Below are positions 9,280 through 18,104 of a DNA stretch of 64,000 nt, one piece after another. The position numbers and the translations under genes are program-made. This stretch comes from VMCP01 sp964408945 (lineage in GTDB: Bacteria > Bacteroidota > Bacteroidia > NS11-12g > UBA955): contig CAYPBJ010000002.1 of assembly GCA_964408945.1 (NCBI GenBank), positions 96,941 through 160,940 on the forward strand, given 5' to 3'. The notes beneath the pieces were generated by a model that saw nothing but the letters and a program-made list of their open reading frames with translations, made no database searches and was not told the origin of the DNA. Positions within the stretch are counted from its first letter, which is position 1, and each line of letters begins with the position of its first letter.

Positions 9280-9902
9280 TTTCGTTCATAATCGGCAGAC
9301 ACCGAGAATGGGTACGAAGGTATAGCATCAAAACGAACAGTTTTTAACTCAGCATCCAAGCGTATGTTATTCAGGCCATTTTGAGCTTTTTCGGGGCTTT
9401 TTCCTTCTACTTTGATATAAAAGTTGGGTGGAGGAAACGAATTTGAGGCAGAATCATAAGCAATATTGGCTTTTCCGAAGCCATTCTCATAATTAAACTG
9501 ACCACCGTTGGCAATGCTTCCAGTAAAGATACCTTGTATAAATCTTAAGGCATAAATGCCTGAATCTGTTTGTGGAATTGCTAGAGGTAGATCTTTAATT
9601 CCTTGTGCATAATAATGTCTGTTGTAAAGATCAAGAAAGTGAATAGAATCTTTGTTGATGATGCCCTTAGCTATCTGAATTCCAATACTTGCAGAAATCG
9701 AGAACCAAACGATGCTGTCTTTTCGCATTCTGATGGACATTTTTCCCGCCATTTCGTTTCCGTCAAGATTGAGATCAACCAAATAACTAGCGGTTATATG
9801 ATTCCAATTATCGTTGTTGAAATTAAGGTCTTGAGCATGCAATCCACTTTTTGAAGTAAGAGTGAGAATCAAGATTATTATGATTAATTTGAATTTATTC
9901 AT
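9276..9902 (-). CDS. DUF4292 family envelope protein
   Basis: A protein of 208 residues with an N-terminal signal sequence (KLIIIILILTLTSKSGLHA). The pattern RKDSIVWFSISASIGIQIAKGIINKDSIHFLDLYNRHY, seen here across residues about 60-100, is the DUF4292 core, which I associate with LolA/LolB-like lipid-binding folds. There is no lipobox Cys. The start was set at MNKF because that ATG forms a 4-base ATGA overlap with the preceding TPR gene; MSMNKF two codons upstream is possible. It sits between the TPR and EnvC-like genes. Function is unproven. Confidence 0.8.
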   Translation of the reverse strand: MNKFKLIIIILILTLTSKSGLHAQDLNFNNDNWNHITASYLVDLNLDGNEMAGKMSIRMRKDSIVWFSISASIGIQIAKGIINKDSIHFLDLYNRHYYAQGIKDLPLAIPQTDSGIYALRFIQGIFTGSIANGGQFNYENGFGKANIAYDSASNSFPPPNFYIKVEGKSPEKAQNGLNNIRLDAELKTVRFDAIPSYPFSVSADYERK

Positions 9903-10798
9903 GGACATAAATGTTGGAGGGATTTATAATTTGAAGGAATATTATCTGGTTTAGAACTAATTTCATGCCACATTTTTTTTGCTTCTTCACATTTTTGATT
10001 CAATTCCATTAACATAGCTGAATGACATTTGTGGTGATTAGTTAAAAAGGGATAGGTTACTTCAAATTCTTCGGTCAGTTGTATGAAAGTGGCAATTTCT
10101 CGTTGACTGAAAATGGAAAGTAATTTCGTTTCAAAATCATTGATTTCATTGTGAACTGTTTGAACCGTTTTATCTGACAATGGAGTTTTCTTGAATTTCA
10201 TGAATCCTTCGGGCGGGGTTCCTCCAAATTCTGACTTCCAAATTATTCGCAAATGTTCAGCACTATCCTCAAACCCTGCCATGCTAGCTGTGTAAATACC
10301 TTGTCTATACCTACTAATGAATCTTGGTTTTTGGCGTATCAGTTGGCTTCTTATGGGCCAAGCCTCATTGTATTTGAACGATTTTTCTAAGACATCTGCT
10401 TTAGACATGAGAAAATCTTCTTGTTTGGGGTAAAGTTCAAGCGCTTTGTTGATGTAGCTTTCAGCGTAAGTAAGCTGATTTTCAGATTGTGCCAGTCGAT
10501 AAAGCGAAAGGGCTTTAACCATGGAATCGGTGCAGTATTGAGAGATTCGTAGGTAAATTGAATGGGCATCAAACGGTGAGTTCATACGAAGCGTTTCAGC
10601 TTTTCGGAATGAATCTTCCCAAGCTACTTTTTTTGCAGGAGGGGGAAATTTTGGCTCAGGAAGGGGGGTAAATGGCTGGGCAGATAGTCTTTGAAAAAAA
10701 AGATTATCTGTTGTTGAAAACAGAGAAAACAGCAGTACTACTAAGCTAAAACTGAGTAGTCGCCAAGGCTGTATTCTTTTGTTTTTCCGTTCAAACAT
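9899..10798 (-). CDS. TPR-type membrane-anchored protein of unknown function
   Basis: A 299-residue protein. A basic N-terminus is followed by a hydrophobic segment (about 14-32) that could be a signal anchor, a proline-rich stretch, then helical repeats resembling tetratricopeptides (AESYINKALELYPKQEDFLM and following). No catalytic motif is seen. Its first 58 bases overlap the end of the nucleotidyltransferase gene, and no nearer ATG would remove the overlap while keeping the membrane segment. It lies in the nucleotidyltransferase-TPR-DUF4292-EnvC cluster, so a cell-envelope role is likely. A three-gene order of TPR, DUF4292 and murein hydrolase activator is, to my knowledge, common in this phylum. 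Confidence 0.75.
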   Translation of the reverse strand: MFERKNKRIQPWRLLSFSLVVLLFSLFSTTDNLFFQRLSAQPFTPLPEPKFPPPAKKVAWEDSFRKAETLRMNSPFDAHSIYLRISQYCTDSMVKALSLYRLAQSENQLTYAESYINKALELYPKQEDFLMSKADVLEKSFKYNEAWPIRSQLIRQKPRFISRYRQGIYTASMAGFEDSAEHLRIIWKSEFGGTPPEGFMKFKKTPLSDKTVQTVHNEINDFETKLLSIFSQREIATFIQLTEEFEVTYPFLTNHHKCHSAMLMELNQKCEEAKKMWHEISSKPDNIPSNYKSLQHLCP

Positions 10799-11742
10799 AC
10801 GTAATTACCAATCATAGAGTTTTCGCATTCAAAGTGTTTGATTTCGCAAGACTCTTGGATGATGGTATTGCGAATAACGCAATTTTCTAGTTTTGAATTG
10901 TTCCCAATGCTCACAAACGGACCAATTTCGCAATTTTTAAGTTGAACGTCATCACCAATAAAACAAGGTTCGTGAATCACTACATCGTTTCCGAAACGTT
11001 TTGCAACGCCTTCAAATTGAGTTGATTTATTTACCAATACCCTTTGATTGGTGTAAACAGTTGCACTGTAATTTCCACAATCCAACCATTCATCAACAGC
11101 ACCAGGTACGAATAACATGCCTTTATTTTTCATGTTTTCCATGGCGTTGGTTAATTGGTATTCTCCCTTTTCTTTGATATCGTTATCAATGAGAAATTGT
11201 AGTTCGCTTTCTAAAGTTTCACCACTTTGGAAGTAATAAATTCCTATAATTGCGAGATCAGAAACAAATTCTTGGGGTTTTTCTACAAAATCTGTAATGA
11301 TGTTGTCTGAGTTGTATTTAACAACCCCGAAAGAACTGGGATTTTCTACTTTATGCACCCAAATAACACCGTCTTTGGTTTTGTCTAAATTGAATTTGGT
11401 ACGGAAAAGGGTATCTGCAAATGCAACAATGACATCCCCTTTGAGGCATTCACGTGCACAAAGAATGGCATGACCTGTGCCTTCTGCTTTGTCTTGGTAA
11501 AAGATTTTTCCTTGAGCACCCACTGATTCAGCAATGCTGATGAGTTCTTTTTCGGTTTCTTCACCAAAACGACCTACTACAAAACCAATTTCTTCGATGG
11601 TTTCACCGCAAACAGCGGCGATATCTTCAATCAGCCAATGTACAATTGACTTTCCAGCAACTTTTAAAAGAGGTTTTGGAGTTGTAAGGGTATGGGGTCT
11701 CATGCGTTTACCCATTCCGGCCATTGGTATGATCAATCTCAT
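10741..11742 (-). CDS. Sugar-phosphate nucleotidyltransferase with C-terminal beta-helix
   Basis: A 333-residue enzyme that joins NTP and a sugar 1-phosphate. The N-terminal nucleotidyltransferase domain carries the signature GMGKRMRPHTLTTPKPLL (residues 9-26), then FADTLF, FVEKP and EWLDCGN. After about residue 240 come hexapeptide-like repeats (VVIHEPCFIGDDVQLKNC and on) forming a left-handed beta-helix, as in archaeal-type bifunctional enzymes and GlmU relatives. dTTP/glucose-1-phosphate is a likely substrate pair but cannot be fixed here. It could feed dTDP-glucose to RfbB, encoded 48 kb away. It overlaps the TPR gene by 58 bases. Confidence 0.88.
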   Translation of the reverse strand: MRLIIPMAGMGKRMRPHTLTTPKPLLKVAGKSIVHWLIEDIAAVCGETIEEIGFVVGRFGEETEKELISIAESVGAQGKIFYQDKAEGTGHAILCARECLKGDVIVAFADTLFRTKFNLDKTKDGVIWVHKVENPSSFGVVKYNSDNIITDFVEKPQEFVSDLAIIGIYYFQSGETLESELQFLIDNDIKEKGEYQLTNAMENMKNKGMLFVPGAVDEWLDCGNYSATVYTNQRVLVNKSTQFEGVAKRFGNDVVIHEPCFIGDDVQLKNCEIGPFVSIGNNSKLENCVIRNTIIQESCEIKHFECENSMIGNYVCLNGKTKEYSLGDYSVLA

Positions 11743-11811
11743 GCGTGTATTCGTATCAAAAAAAGGACTGCAAATTAAGGGATACTTTGTTAAAAAATCA
11801 TTAATAGCGGG

Positions 11812-12255
11812 TTATTTACCCGAACTGCCATAACCACCGGCACCTCTTTCTGTGTTGTTTAGGACTTCATTTTCAATCCATTTTACCTGTTCGTGTTTGG
11901 CAATAACCATTTGCGCAATGCGTTCACCGTGGTTAATTATGAAGTCTACTTGAGAGTGATTTATCAGTAATACTTGAATCTCTCCGCGGTAATCTGCGTC
12001 TATGGTTCCGGGGGAATTTAACACGCTAATGCCGTGTTTTAGGGCTAGTCCGCTACGCGGACGTACCTGCGCTTCATATCCTTCGGGTAATTCCATGAAC
12101 AACCCTGTTGGAATTAATTTGCGTTCACCAGGATGCAGCGTTATTGTTTCAGAGAGATTAGCATGAAGGTCCATACCTGCACTTTGTGAGGTCTGATATT
12201 TTGGAAGGGGATTGTTGGATTGGTTAATAATTTTAACGGCTAATTTTTGGCTCAT
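11812..12255 (-). CDS. dut: dUTP diphosphatase
   Basis: Trimeric dUTPase (147 residues) that hydrolyses dUTP to dUMP and PPi, keeping uracil out of DNA and supplying thymidylate synthesis. All five motifs are visible: AGMDLHA, RPRSGLA, GTIDADYRGE, GERIAQMV and the C-terminal RGAGGYGSSGK that closes over the active site. Length is normal. It starts 5 bases after the flippase stop, so it is probably co-transcribed with that gene. Confidence 0.96.
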   Translation of the reverse strand: MSQKLAVKIINQSNNPLPKYQTSQSAGMDLHANLSETITLHPGERKLIPTGLFMELPEGYEAQVRPRSGLALKHGISVLNSPGTIDADYRGEIQVLLINHSQVDFIINHGERIAQMVIAKHEQVKWIENEVLNNTERGAGGYGSSGK

Positions 12256-12260
12256 GGTAC

Positions 12261-13730
12261 TTATATTTTAGCTAACGACTTCTTTTCGGCGAGGTATATT
12301 CCCCCGAAAAAGACGAAAAACAAAACAGATCTGTAAAAAACACCCAAAATATCAGAAGGCATTTGTTGAATAACCCATCCCAAGAGAAAACATCCCAAGA
12401 GTAAAGGAAGAATGAGCTTAAGGTTGTAGGGAATGGGGTAATATTTACGACTGAGTAGGAATCCGGCCAAAACCATAACTATGTATGTGATGAGGGTGGT
12501 ATAAGCCGAGCCCACAAACCCAAATTTAGGAATGAGAAAGAGATTGAGTATCAAGGTGATTGTAGCACCAGCAAAAGCAGGTAGCGAGCCAATTTTGGTC
12601 TGTTCGCTTACCTTATACCAAACAGAAAGGGTATAGTAAATTCCTAGAAACAGGTTGGCTGCTAACAAGATGGGTACAATTTCCATGCCCCTGGTATCAG
12701 CGAAATAATCAGGATTTTGAATAAAAATTGGGGCGATGTAAGGCAAGATTGCGATGGTACCTAAATAGATTAAAGTCACGGCATAAATAAAATACTTCAT
12801 GACATATGCGTAGCTCTGTTGGGGATTCAATTGTTTTGCTTGCTTGAAAAAATAAGGCTCAACAGCAAATCTGAAGGCCTGAACAAAGAGCGTTAAAACT
12901 AGGCTGAGCTTATAAAATGCACTGTAAATGCTGACTTCGTGGTCTGCGATGTTATCGGGAAGCAGTTTTTTCAATAGTATTCTATCAAATGTTTCGTTGA
13001 TCATGCCAGCTAACCCAATAAAAATCAGGGGATAGCTATACTTTAACATGCGTTTGAGCAAGTCTATGTCAATTCCTAATCGAATGGTTTTCCAAGTTTT
13101 AAGAAGCATTACAAAGGTGGCTAAACTTGCAATTACATTGGCCATGAAAATAAACGAAACTTGGTTTCTAGAATAAACCAAATCTTGAGCCCAAAGTTGA
13201 CCTTTGGATGCAAAATACGGACAAACCACCAAGAAAAATACATTTAAACCAATGTTAATGAATATGTTACCAAACTTTATGATGGCGAAGGTCCAGGGTT
13301 GTTCATTTTGTCGAAGTCTGGCAAAACCTATACTGGTTATGGCATCTGCAGTTAAAATTATTGCAAACCAAACTGCATATTCTGGGTGAGTTGGGTATTC
13401 AACAAAATCCATGATTTGTTGAGAAAAGGTGCGAGCAAGAATGATCCAAATAAAACCAGTGAATATCAAGAAATTTGCGGCAGTTGAGAATACTCGATTG
13501 GGTTCATCGCTTTTTTGAGAAAAATGAAAAAATGCTGTTTCTAGTCCAAACATGAAAAGTACAGCAAACAAGCTAGCATAACTGAACATGACACCCACAA
13601 CTCCATAATCAGCAACTTCAGCAAGAATTCCCGTATACAGTGGAACGAGCAAGTAATTCAGCAGTCTACCCAACATAGTACTTAGGCCGTAAACCGCTGT
13701 TTGCGAGGCTAATTTCCGAATTCCCGACAT
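12261..13730 (-). CDS. Polysaccharide flippase (Wzx/MATE-like, MOP superfamily)
   Basis: A 489-residue integral membrane protein with about 12-14 hydrophobic helices, beginning IRKLASQTAVYGLSTMLGRLLNYLLVPLYTG, a typical start for lipopolysaccharide or capsule repeat-unit flippases. It presumably moves undecaprenyl-linked oligosaccharide across the inner membrane. No glycosyltransferase or polymerase gene is adjacent, so the substrate is unknown. Similar stand-alone flippase-dut pairs may be conserved in the phylum. It is separated from the upstream wbqC gene by a terminator. Confidence 0.87.
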   Translation of the reverse strand: MSGIRKLASQTAVYGLSTMLGRLLNYLLVPLYTGILAEVADYGVVGVMFSYASLFAVLFMFGLETAFFHFSQKSDEPNRVFSTAANFLIFTGFIWIILARTFSQQIMDFVEYPTHPEYAVWFAIILTADAITSIGFARLRQNEQPWTFAIIKFGNIFINIGLNVFFLVVCPYFASKGQLWAQDLVYSRNQVSFIFMANVIASLATFVMLLKTWKTIRLGIDIDLLKRMLKYSYPLIFIGLAGMINETFDRILLKKLLPDNIADHEVSIYSAFYKLSLVLTLFVQAFRFAVEPYFFKQAKQLNPQQSYAYVMKYFIYAVTLIYLGTIAILPYIAPIFIQNPDYFADTRGMEIVPILLAANLFLGIYYTLSVWYKVSEQTKIGSLPAFAGATITLILNLFLIPKFGFVGSAYTTLITYIVMVLAGFLLSRKYYPIPYNLKLILPLLLGCFLLGWVIQQMPSDILGVFYRSVLFFVFFGGIYLAEKKSLAKI

Positions 13731-13753
13731 GAAACAAAGATACGAGTTATAAT

Positions 13754-13785
13754 AAAAAAAAGAGGCTTCCTGTTAGGGGAGCCTC
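13754..13785 (-). terminator. Rho-independent terminator of the folK-wbqC operon
   Basis: On the minus strand a 9-bp stem (GAGGCTCCC against GGAAGCCTC, one mismatch) is followed by a run of seven T. It lies between wbqC and the flippase gene. Confidence 0.8.
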
Positions 13786-13859
13786 TTCCACAGTTTGAGT
13801 TCAAAAGGAATCTAAGTTTCTAAGTTGAATTGGTGTTTTTCAAATACCGTGCCAAAGAT

Positions 13860-14414
13860 TTAAATCCAATGTTCAGGCGCCTCTGGGCCGAGATTAAACA
13901 ATAGGTCTATGATGCTCATATGTGGAAGAAAACCAATCACATCAGCAAAAACTTGCGGATATATTTTTTCTTTTTCGGGGGATATTTTTTCTTTCTTTTT
14001 TTTGATTTCAGATTCAGCCCAATCAAGATTTAAGTGAGCCAACCCCAAATAGGGGTGAATTATTTGCGCCGTTTGGATGAATAATTCTCCTATGTTTTCG
14101 GGTTCGTTTTTCCAAACCTGAAAAATTTTATAATCGTAAAATTCAAAAAATGGACTTTTGCCGTAAGCGGTTTGAAGAGCATTTTGGTGTTCTTTGATCC
14201 ATTTATGTTGATAGCTGATTTTTCTGTAGGCCCACGGTTGATTCTTGGTATCTTTTAACAACGGGATGATCAATGTTTGTGGACCTTGTGCCGTTGCAAT
14301 TTGATAGTGATGAACTGAATGCGGCGTGTTTTCGTATGGATTTATTCCAAAAGATTTTTCTTCAATTCTATTTGAATACCACTCAACTGTTGGAAAAACC
14401 GAATCAATAAACAT
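13860..14414 (-). CDS. WbqC family protein
   Basis: A 184-residue protein matching the WbqC family, found in O-antigen and capsule loci and with unproven biochemistry. Visible family features are a short N-terminal VFPTVEWYSN segment, HSVHHYQIATAQGPQTLIIPL, the W..H segment HKWIKEHQNAL and AYGKSPFFEFY. A lysine/glutamate-rich stretch lies near residue 140. It overlaps the 3' end of folK by 11 bases, so the two are translated from one message. Confidence 0.85.
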   Translation of the reverse strand: MFIDSVFPTVEWYSNRIEEKSFGINPYENTPHSVHHYQIATAQGPQTLIIPLLKDTKNQPWAYRKISYQHKWIKEHQNALQTAYGKSPFFEFYDYKIFQVWKNEPENIGELFIQTAQIIHPYLGLAHLNLDWAESEIKKKKEKISPEKEKIYPQVFADVIGFLPHMSIIDLLFNLGPEAPEHWI

Positions 14415-14889
14415 AGATTTTCTCAGCTTTTAAATGATCATCTGATTTTTGTGCAAGGGTTTCAAGTGATATTTTTAGCGTGGGATGAATAAATTTGGGC
14501 GCAATTTCGGCTAAAGGGAACAGTACAAAATTGCGATTTTGCATTTCGGGGTGCGGAACCGTCAATAAATCATTTTTTAGAATGTACTTATCGAAGAATA
14601 TGATATCAATATCGATAATTCGCGGTCCCCATTTTTCTATTCTCTTTCTGCCTAATTGTTGTTCAATGTGTTGTAATTTTCTAAATAGCAGTAAAGGTGA
14701 AAACGGTGTTTCGACGGCTAATGCTTGATTGTAAAAATCAGGTTGGTCGGTTTTTCCCCAAGCAGCAGTTTTGTATACATACGATTGTTTAGTAATGATA
14801 CCTGCATGTTTTTCGATTAGCGTATTTGCTTTACTCAAAATTTCGAGAGAGTTTCCTTGGTTGCTTCCGGTTGAGAGTAGGGTGAACAT
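14404..14889 (-). CDS. folK: 2-amino-4-hydroxy-6-hydroxymethyldihydropteridine diphosphokinase
   Basis: HPPK (161 residues) transfers pyrophosphate from ATP to hydroxymethyl-dihydropterin in folate synthesis. Visible motifs: STGSNQGNS near the N-terminus (usually SLGSNLG), KTAAWGKTDQPDFYNQAL, the signature WGPRIIDIDIIFF and VPHPEMQNRNFVLFPL. The start codon lies directly against a heptanucleotide repeat array, so its ribosome-binding region and promoter, if local, are made of repeat units. Confidence 0.95.
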   Translation of the reverse strand: MFTLLSTGSNQGNSLEILSKANTLIEKHAGIITKQSYVYKTAAWGKTDQPDFYNQALAVETPFSPLLLFRKLQHIEQQLGRKRIEKWGPRIIDIDIIFFDKYILKNDLLTVPHPEMQNRNFVLFPLAEIAPKFIHPTLKISLETLAQKSDDHLKAEKIYVY

Positions 14890-14890
14890 T

Positions 14891-15126
14891 GGTCTATGGT
14901 CTATGGTCTATGGTACCTGGTACATGGTACATGGTCTATAGTACATGGTCATTGGTCTGGGTTACGTTACCCGGCACCCGGTACCTGCTACCTGCTACCT
15001 GCTACCTGCTACCNNNNNNNNNNNNNNNNNNNNNNNNNNNNNNNNNNNNNNNNNNNNNNNNNNNNNNNNNNNNNNNNNNNNNNNNNNNNNNNNNNNNNNN
15101 NNNNNNNNNNNNNGCTACCCGCTACC
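14891..15126. repeat. Degenerate heptanucleotide repeat array, broken by an assembly gap
   Basis: Seventeen and a half 7-base units run in unbroken phase from 14891 to 15013: GGTCTAT three times, GGTACCT, GGTACAT twice, further variants, then TACCCGG, CACCCGG and TACCTGC four times. After the 100-N gap two more units (TACCCGC, TACCA) follow. The array fills the space between the divergent folK and M16 peptidase genes. Open frames across it are low-complexity artefacts. Confidence 0.9.
15014..15113. other. Assembly gap (100 N) inside the heptad array
   Basis: Placeholder of exactly 100 N. No duplicated flank is present, unlike the gap in rny, so real sequence of unknown length is missing, most likely more heptads. 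Confidence 0.9.
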
Positions 15127-15144
15127 ATTTCAAAGATAATATCT

Positions 15145-15152
15145 TAGATTTG
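15145..15152 (+). promoter_or_regulatory. -7 promoter box (TAGATTTG) for the M16 peptidase gene
   Basis: Matches TAnnTTTG and ends only 4 bases before the ATG, so the transcript would be leaderless or nearly so. Confidence 0.45.
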
Positions 15153-15156
15153 TAGT

Positions 15157-18096
15157 ATGTTCAGAAAATCAATTTTTGTTGTAGTTCTCTGGTTTATAGG
15201 GGCTGTTAATATCCTTCAGAGCCAAAATAGAATCAGTTCATACAGTACTTCGAGCAATGATAAATGGGATGTTAGGGTTTACAATAACGACCCAATGAAG
15301 ACACGTCATTATACTTTTAAAAATAATGGTTTGACATTGATTACATCTGAAAATAAGCGTTCACCAAGAATCTATACCATGGTTGCGGTGAAAACGGGTT
15401 CGAAGAATGACCCGGCTGATCATACCGGATTGGCGCATTATTTGGAGCATTTGCTGTTTAAGGGTACAGATAAATACGGAACGCAAGATTTTAGTAAGGA
15501 GAAGCCTTTTTTGGATCAAATTGAAGCTCTTTATGAAAAATATAACCATACCACCGATGAAGGTGTTCGTAAGAATATTTATCGTCAGATTGATAGCGTG
15601 AGTCAGTTGGCTGCAAAGCATTCTATTGCCAATGAATTTGATAAAATGTGTCAAGCAATGGGTGCCCAAGGAACCAATGCGTTTACATCAAATGATATGA
15701 CCGTTTATATCAACGATATTCCATCGAATGCGGTTGATCAGTGGTTGAGCCTGGAATCTGAAAGGTATAGAAATCCGGTATTTAGATTGTTCCACACCGA
15801 GTTGGAAGCGGTTTATGAAGAAAAGAATATTTCCATCGATAGAGATATGTCGCAAGTTTGGGAACAGTTGTTTGCGGAACTTTTCAAGAACCATAACTAC
15901 GGCAAACAAACCACCATTGGAACCATTGAACATTTGAAAAATCCTTCGTTAAAAGCCATAAGAGAGTATTACGAGACCTATTATGTGCCCAATAATATGG
16001 CGATTATTCTTTCTGGGGACTTTAATGCGGATGAAGTTGCAAATAAGGTATACGAGCAATTTGCGTACATGCAAAGCAAGGATGTTCCAGAGTATAAATT
16101 TGAAGATGAGGAACCAAGAAATGTAGAACGCAAAGTAGAAGTTACTGGTCCGAGTCAAGAGATGATTATGCTCGGATATAAACTTCCTGCGGCGGGTACA
16201 AAAGACTTGATAACGGCTAAATTGGTTGATTTAATTTTAAGTAATTCCAATGCTGGATTGATTGATTTAAACCTGAACCAAAAACAACTGGTTTTGGAAG
16301 CGGGAAGTTCTATTGAAGACATGAAAGACCATTCCTTGTTTTATATATACGGTCAACCTAAATCTGGTCAATCATTAGATACAGTTAAGTCATTGGTATT
16401 AAATGAAATTGAACGTTTGAAGCGCGGAGAATTTGATTTTAATTTGGTTAAAGACATTATTTTAAACAAAGAGATCAGCGAATTGAATGCATACAAGGAT
16501 AATGGAACACGTTGCATGTTTTTGATGGATAATTTCATCAAAGGTATTGATCATCAAAAGGCCATCAATGAGTTGTGGGAAATGTCGCAAATTTCTAAGG
16601 AAGAAATTATCAGGGTTGCCAATGAATATTTCGGAAATGACCGAGTGGCAATCTATAAATATAAAGGTGAAACTCCAGTGAACGTCAAGATTGTTAAACC
16701 TGAAATCAATCCTGTTGAACTTAATAGAGACAAACAAAGTGAGTTTTTAGCTAATTGGTTGACTAAAAAACCCAAAGATATTGAGCCGGAATTTTTTGAT
16801 GGAAAGATTGATACGAGAATGGTTAAAAATACCCCCATTTATACGGTTAAAAACACTGAAAATAGGTTGTTCAATTTGAGTGTGCGTTTGAACTATGGTC
16901 AATACCACAATCTAACGGCTGGAATGTTGGGTTCGTATTTTTCGTTGATTGGAAACGGAAAGTTAACTGCTGAGCAAATTTCTAAAAAGTTTTATCATTG
17001 GGGTTGTAATTATTCTGTTTCTGTTGGAAATGAACACTCATTCATAACCTTATCTGGACCACAAGAAAATATGGATTCTGCAATGATTTTATTGACATCT
17101 TTGATCAATTCTCCAGAGAAAAACAAAGAGGTTTTAGAAGAATTGGTTTCAGATATTCTTCAGTCTCGTGAAAACAGCAAGACAAATCCACAGGCCATTG
17201 CTGGTGCATTAAGTAACTACATGAAGTACGGAGCATTCAATCCTCGTACTTATATTTTGTCAAACGCTCAATTAAAAGGTATAACGGCCGAAGAGTTATT
17301 TAAAGTAAGAAAGGTCTGGCTTAGTGCAACGCGTCAAGTTTCTTATTTCGGGCCAACAGATTTGGCTCAGGTGGAGAAATTATTGTCAAAAACGGGTTGG
17401 GTAGGCAGTTCTTTCAAAGTAATTCCGGAAACTGTTAGTCAAAAGTTCAAATTGCAAGATATTACTAAGCCTGTTGTCTACTTTACTGATTACCCTCAAG
17501 TACAATCGAGTATTTATTGGTACACAAAGATTGGCAGTTACAATTCGAAGGTGACACCATTGGTAAATGCCTTTAATCAATATTTTGGTGGTGATATGAG
17601 TTCTGTAGTATTTCAAACCATCAGGGAGTCGAAGGCCTTGGCCTACAGCACTTATGCATCGGTTGGGATTCCAAATAAGCCAGACGGTGATTTTTCGTTT
17701 ACCGCTTTTGTAGGTACTCAATCAGACAAGTTTCACGATGCCATTTCGGGAATGAATGAACTCATTGGTGCATTGCCTATGAATGAGCAGATCTTCGAGA
17801 TGTCAAAAAACAGCATCTTGAATAACCTTCGCACTTATCGCATTATGCCAGAAGACAGAGTTGGTTATATGTACTACATGCAACAAATGAATATTACTGA
17901 AGATCCGGTTAAAACGGGTTTTAATTTGGTACAAACTTTGAAATTCGACAACATTTCAGAGTATCACAAACAAAACATATCGGGTAAAATATATGCCATG
18001 TGTGTAGTTGCTAGCAAAGATCGAATCAAGGAAGAAGATTTAGCAAAATATGGAAAGGTAATCAAGTTGAGTACCAAAGATATTTTTGGGTACTAA
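15157..18096 (+). CDS. M16 family zinc metallopeptidase, two-repeat (pitrilysin-like) form
   Basis: A 979-residue exported peptidase. A signal peptide (about 1-22, ending ILQSQ) precedes an M16 catalytic domain with the inverted zinc motif HYLEH in GLAHYLEHLLFKGT (about residue 90) and the distal zinc ligand in ELEAVYEEKN. Three further M16-fold segments follow, making a full pitrilysin-type clamshell; the C-terminal half lacks HxxEH, as is normal. Probable role is degrading peptides in the periplasm. It stands alone, with heptad repeat arrays on both sides. Confidence 0.92.
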   Translation: MFRKSIFVVVLWFIGAVNILQSQNRISSYSTSSNDKWDVRVYNNDPMKTRHYTFKNNGLTLITSENKRSPRIYTMVAVKTGSKNDPADHTGLAHYLEHLLFKGTDKYGTQDFSKEKPFLDQIEALYEKYNHTTDEGVRKNIYRQIDSVSQLAAKHSIANEFDKMCQAMGAQGTNAFTSNDMTVYINDIPSNAVDQWLSLESERYRNPVFRLFHTELEAVYEEKNISIDRDMSQVWEQLFAELFKNHNYGKQTTIGTIEHLKNPSLKAIREYYETYYVPNNMAIILSGDFNADEVANKVYEQFAYMQSKDVPEYKFEDEEPRNVERKVEVTGPSQEMIMLGYKLPAAGTKDLITAKLVDLILSNSNAGLIDLNLNQKQLVLEAGSSIEDMKDHSLFYIYGQPKSGQSLDTVKSLVLNEIERLKRGEFDFNLVKDIILNKEISELNAYKDNGTRCMFLMDNFIKGIDHQKAINELWEMSQISKEEIIRVANEYFGNDRVAIYKYKGETPVNVKIVKPEINPVELNRDKQSEFLANWLTKKPKDIEPEFFDGKIDTRMVKNTPIYTVKNTENRLFNLSVRLNYGQYHNLTAGMLGSYFSLIGNGKLTAEQISKKFYHWGCNYSVSVGNEHSFITLSGPQENMDSAMILLTSLINSPEKNKEVLEELVSDILQSRENSKTNPQAIAGALSNYMKYGAFNPRTYILSNAQLKGITAEELFKVRKVWLSATRQVSYFGPTDLAQVEKLLSKTGWVGSSFKVIPETVSQKFKLQDITKPVVYFTDYPQVQSSIYWYTKIGSYNSKVTPLVNAFNQYFGGDMSSVVFQTIRESKALAYSTYASVGIPNKPDGDFSFTAFVGTQSDKFHDAISGMNELIGALPMNEQIFEMSKNSILNNLRTYRIMPEDRVGYMYYMQQMNITEDPVKTGFNLVQTLKFDNISEYHKQNISGKIYAMCVVASKDRIKEEDLAKYGKVIKLSTKDIFGY

Positions 18097-18104
18097 TTAC
18101 TAGG

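Noticed and set aside
14982..15126. CRISPR array at the repeated TACCTGC units
   Set aside because: Units are 7 bases with no spacers and no cas genes nearby.
14889..15155. Open frames on the plus strand across the heptad array (products such as LLPATCYLLP)
   Set aside because: They are low-complexity translations of the repeat and run through N; no start signal or family match.
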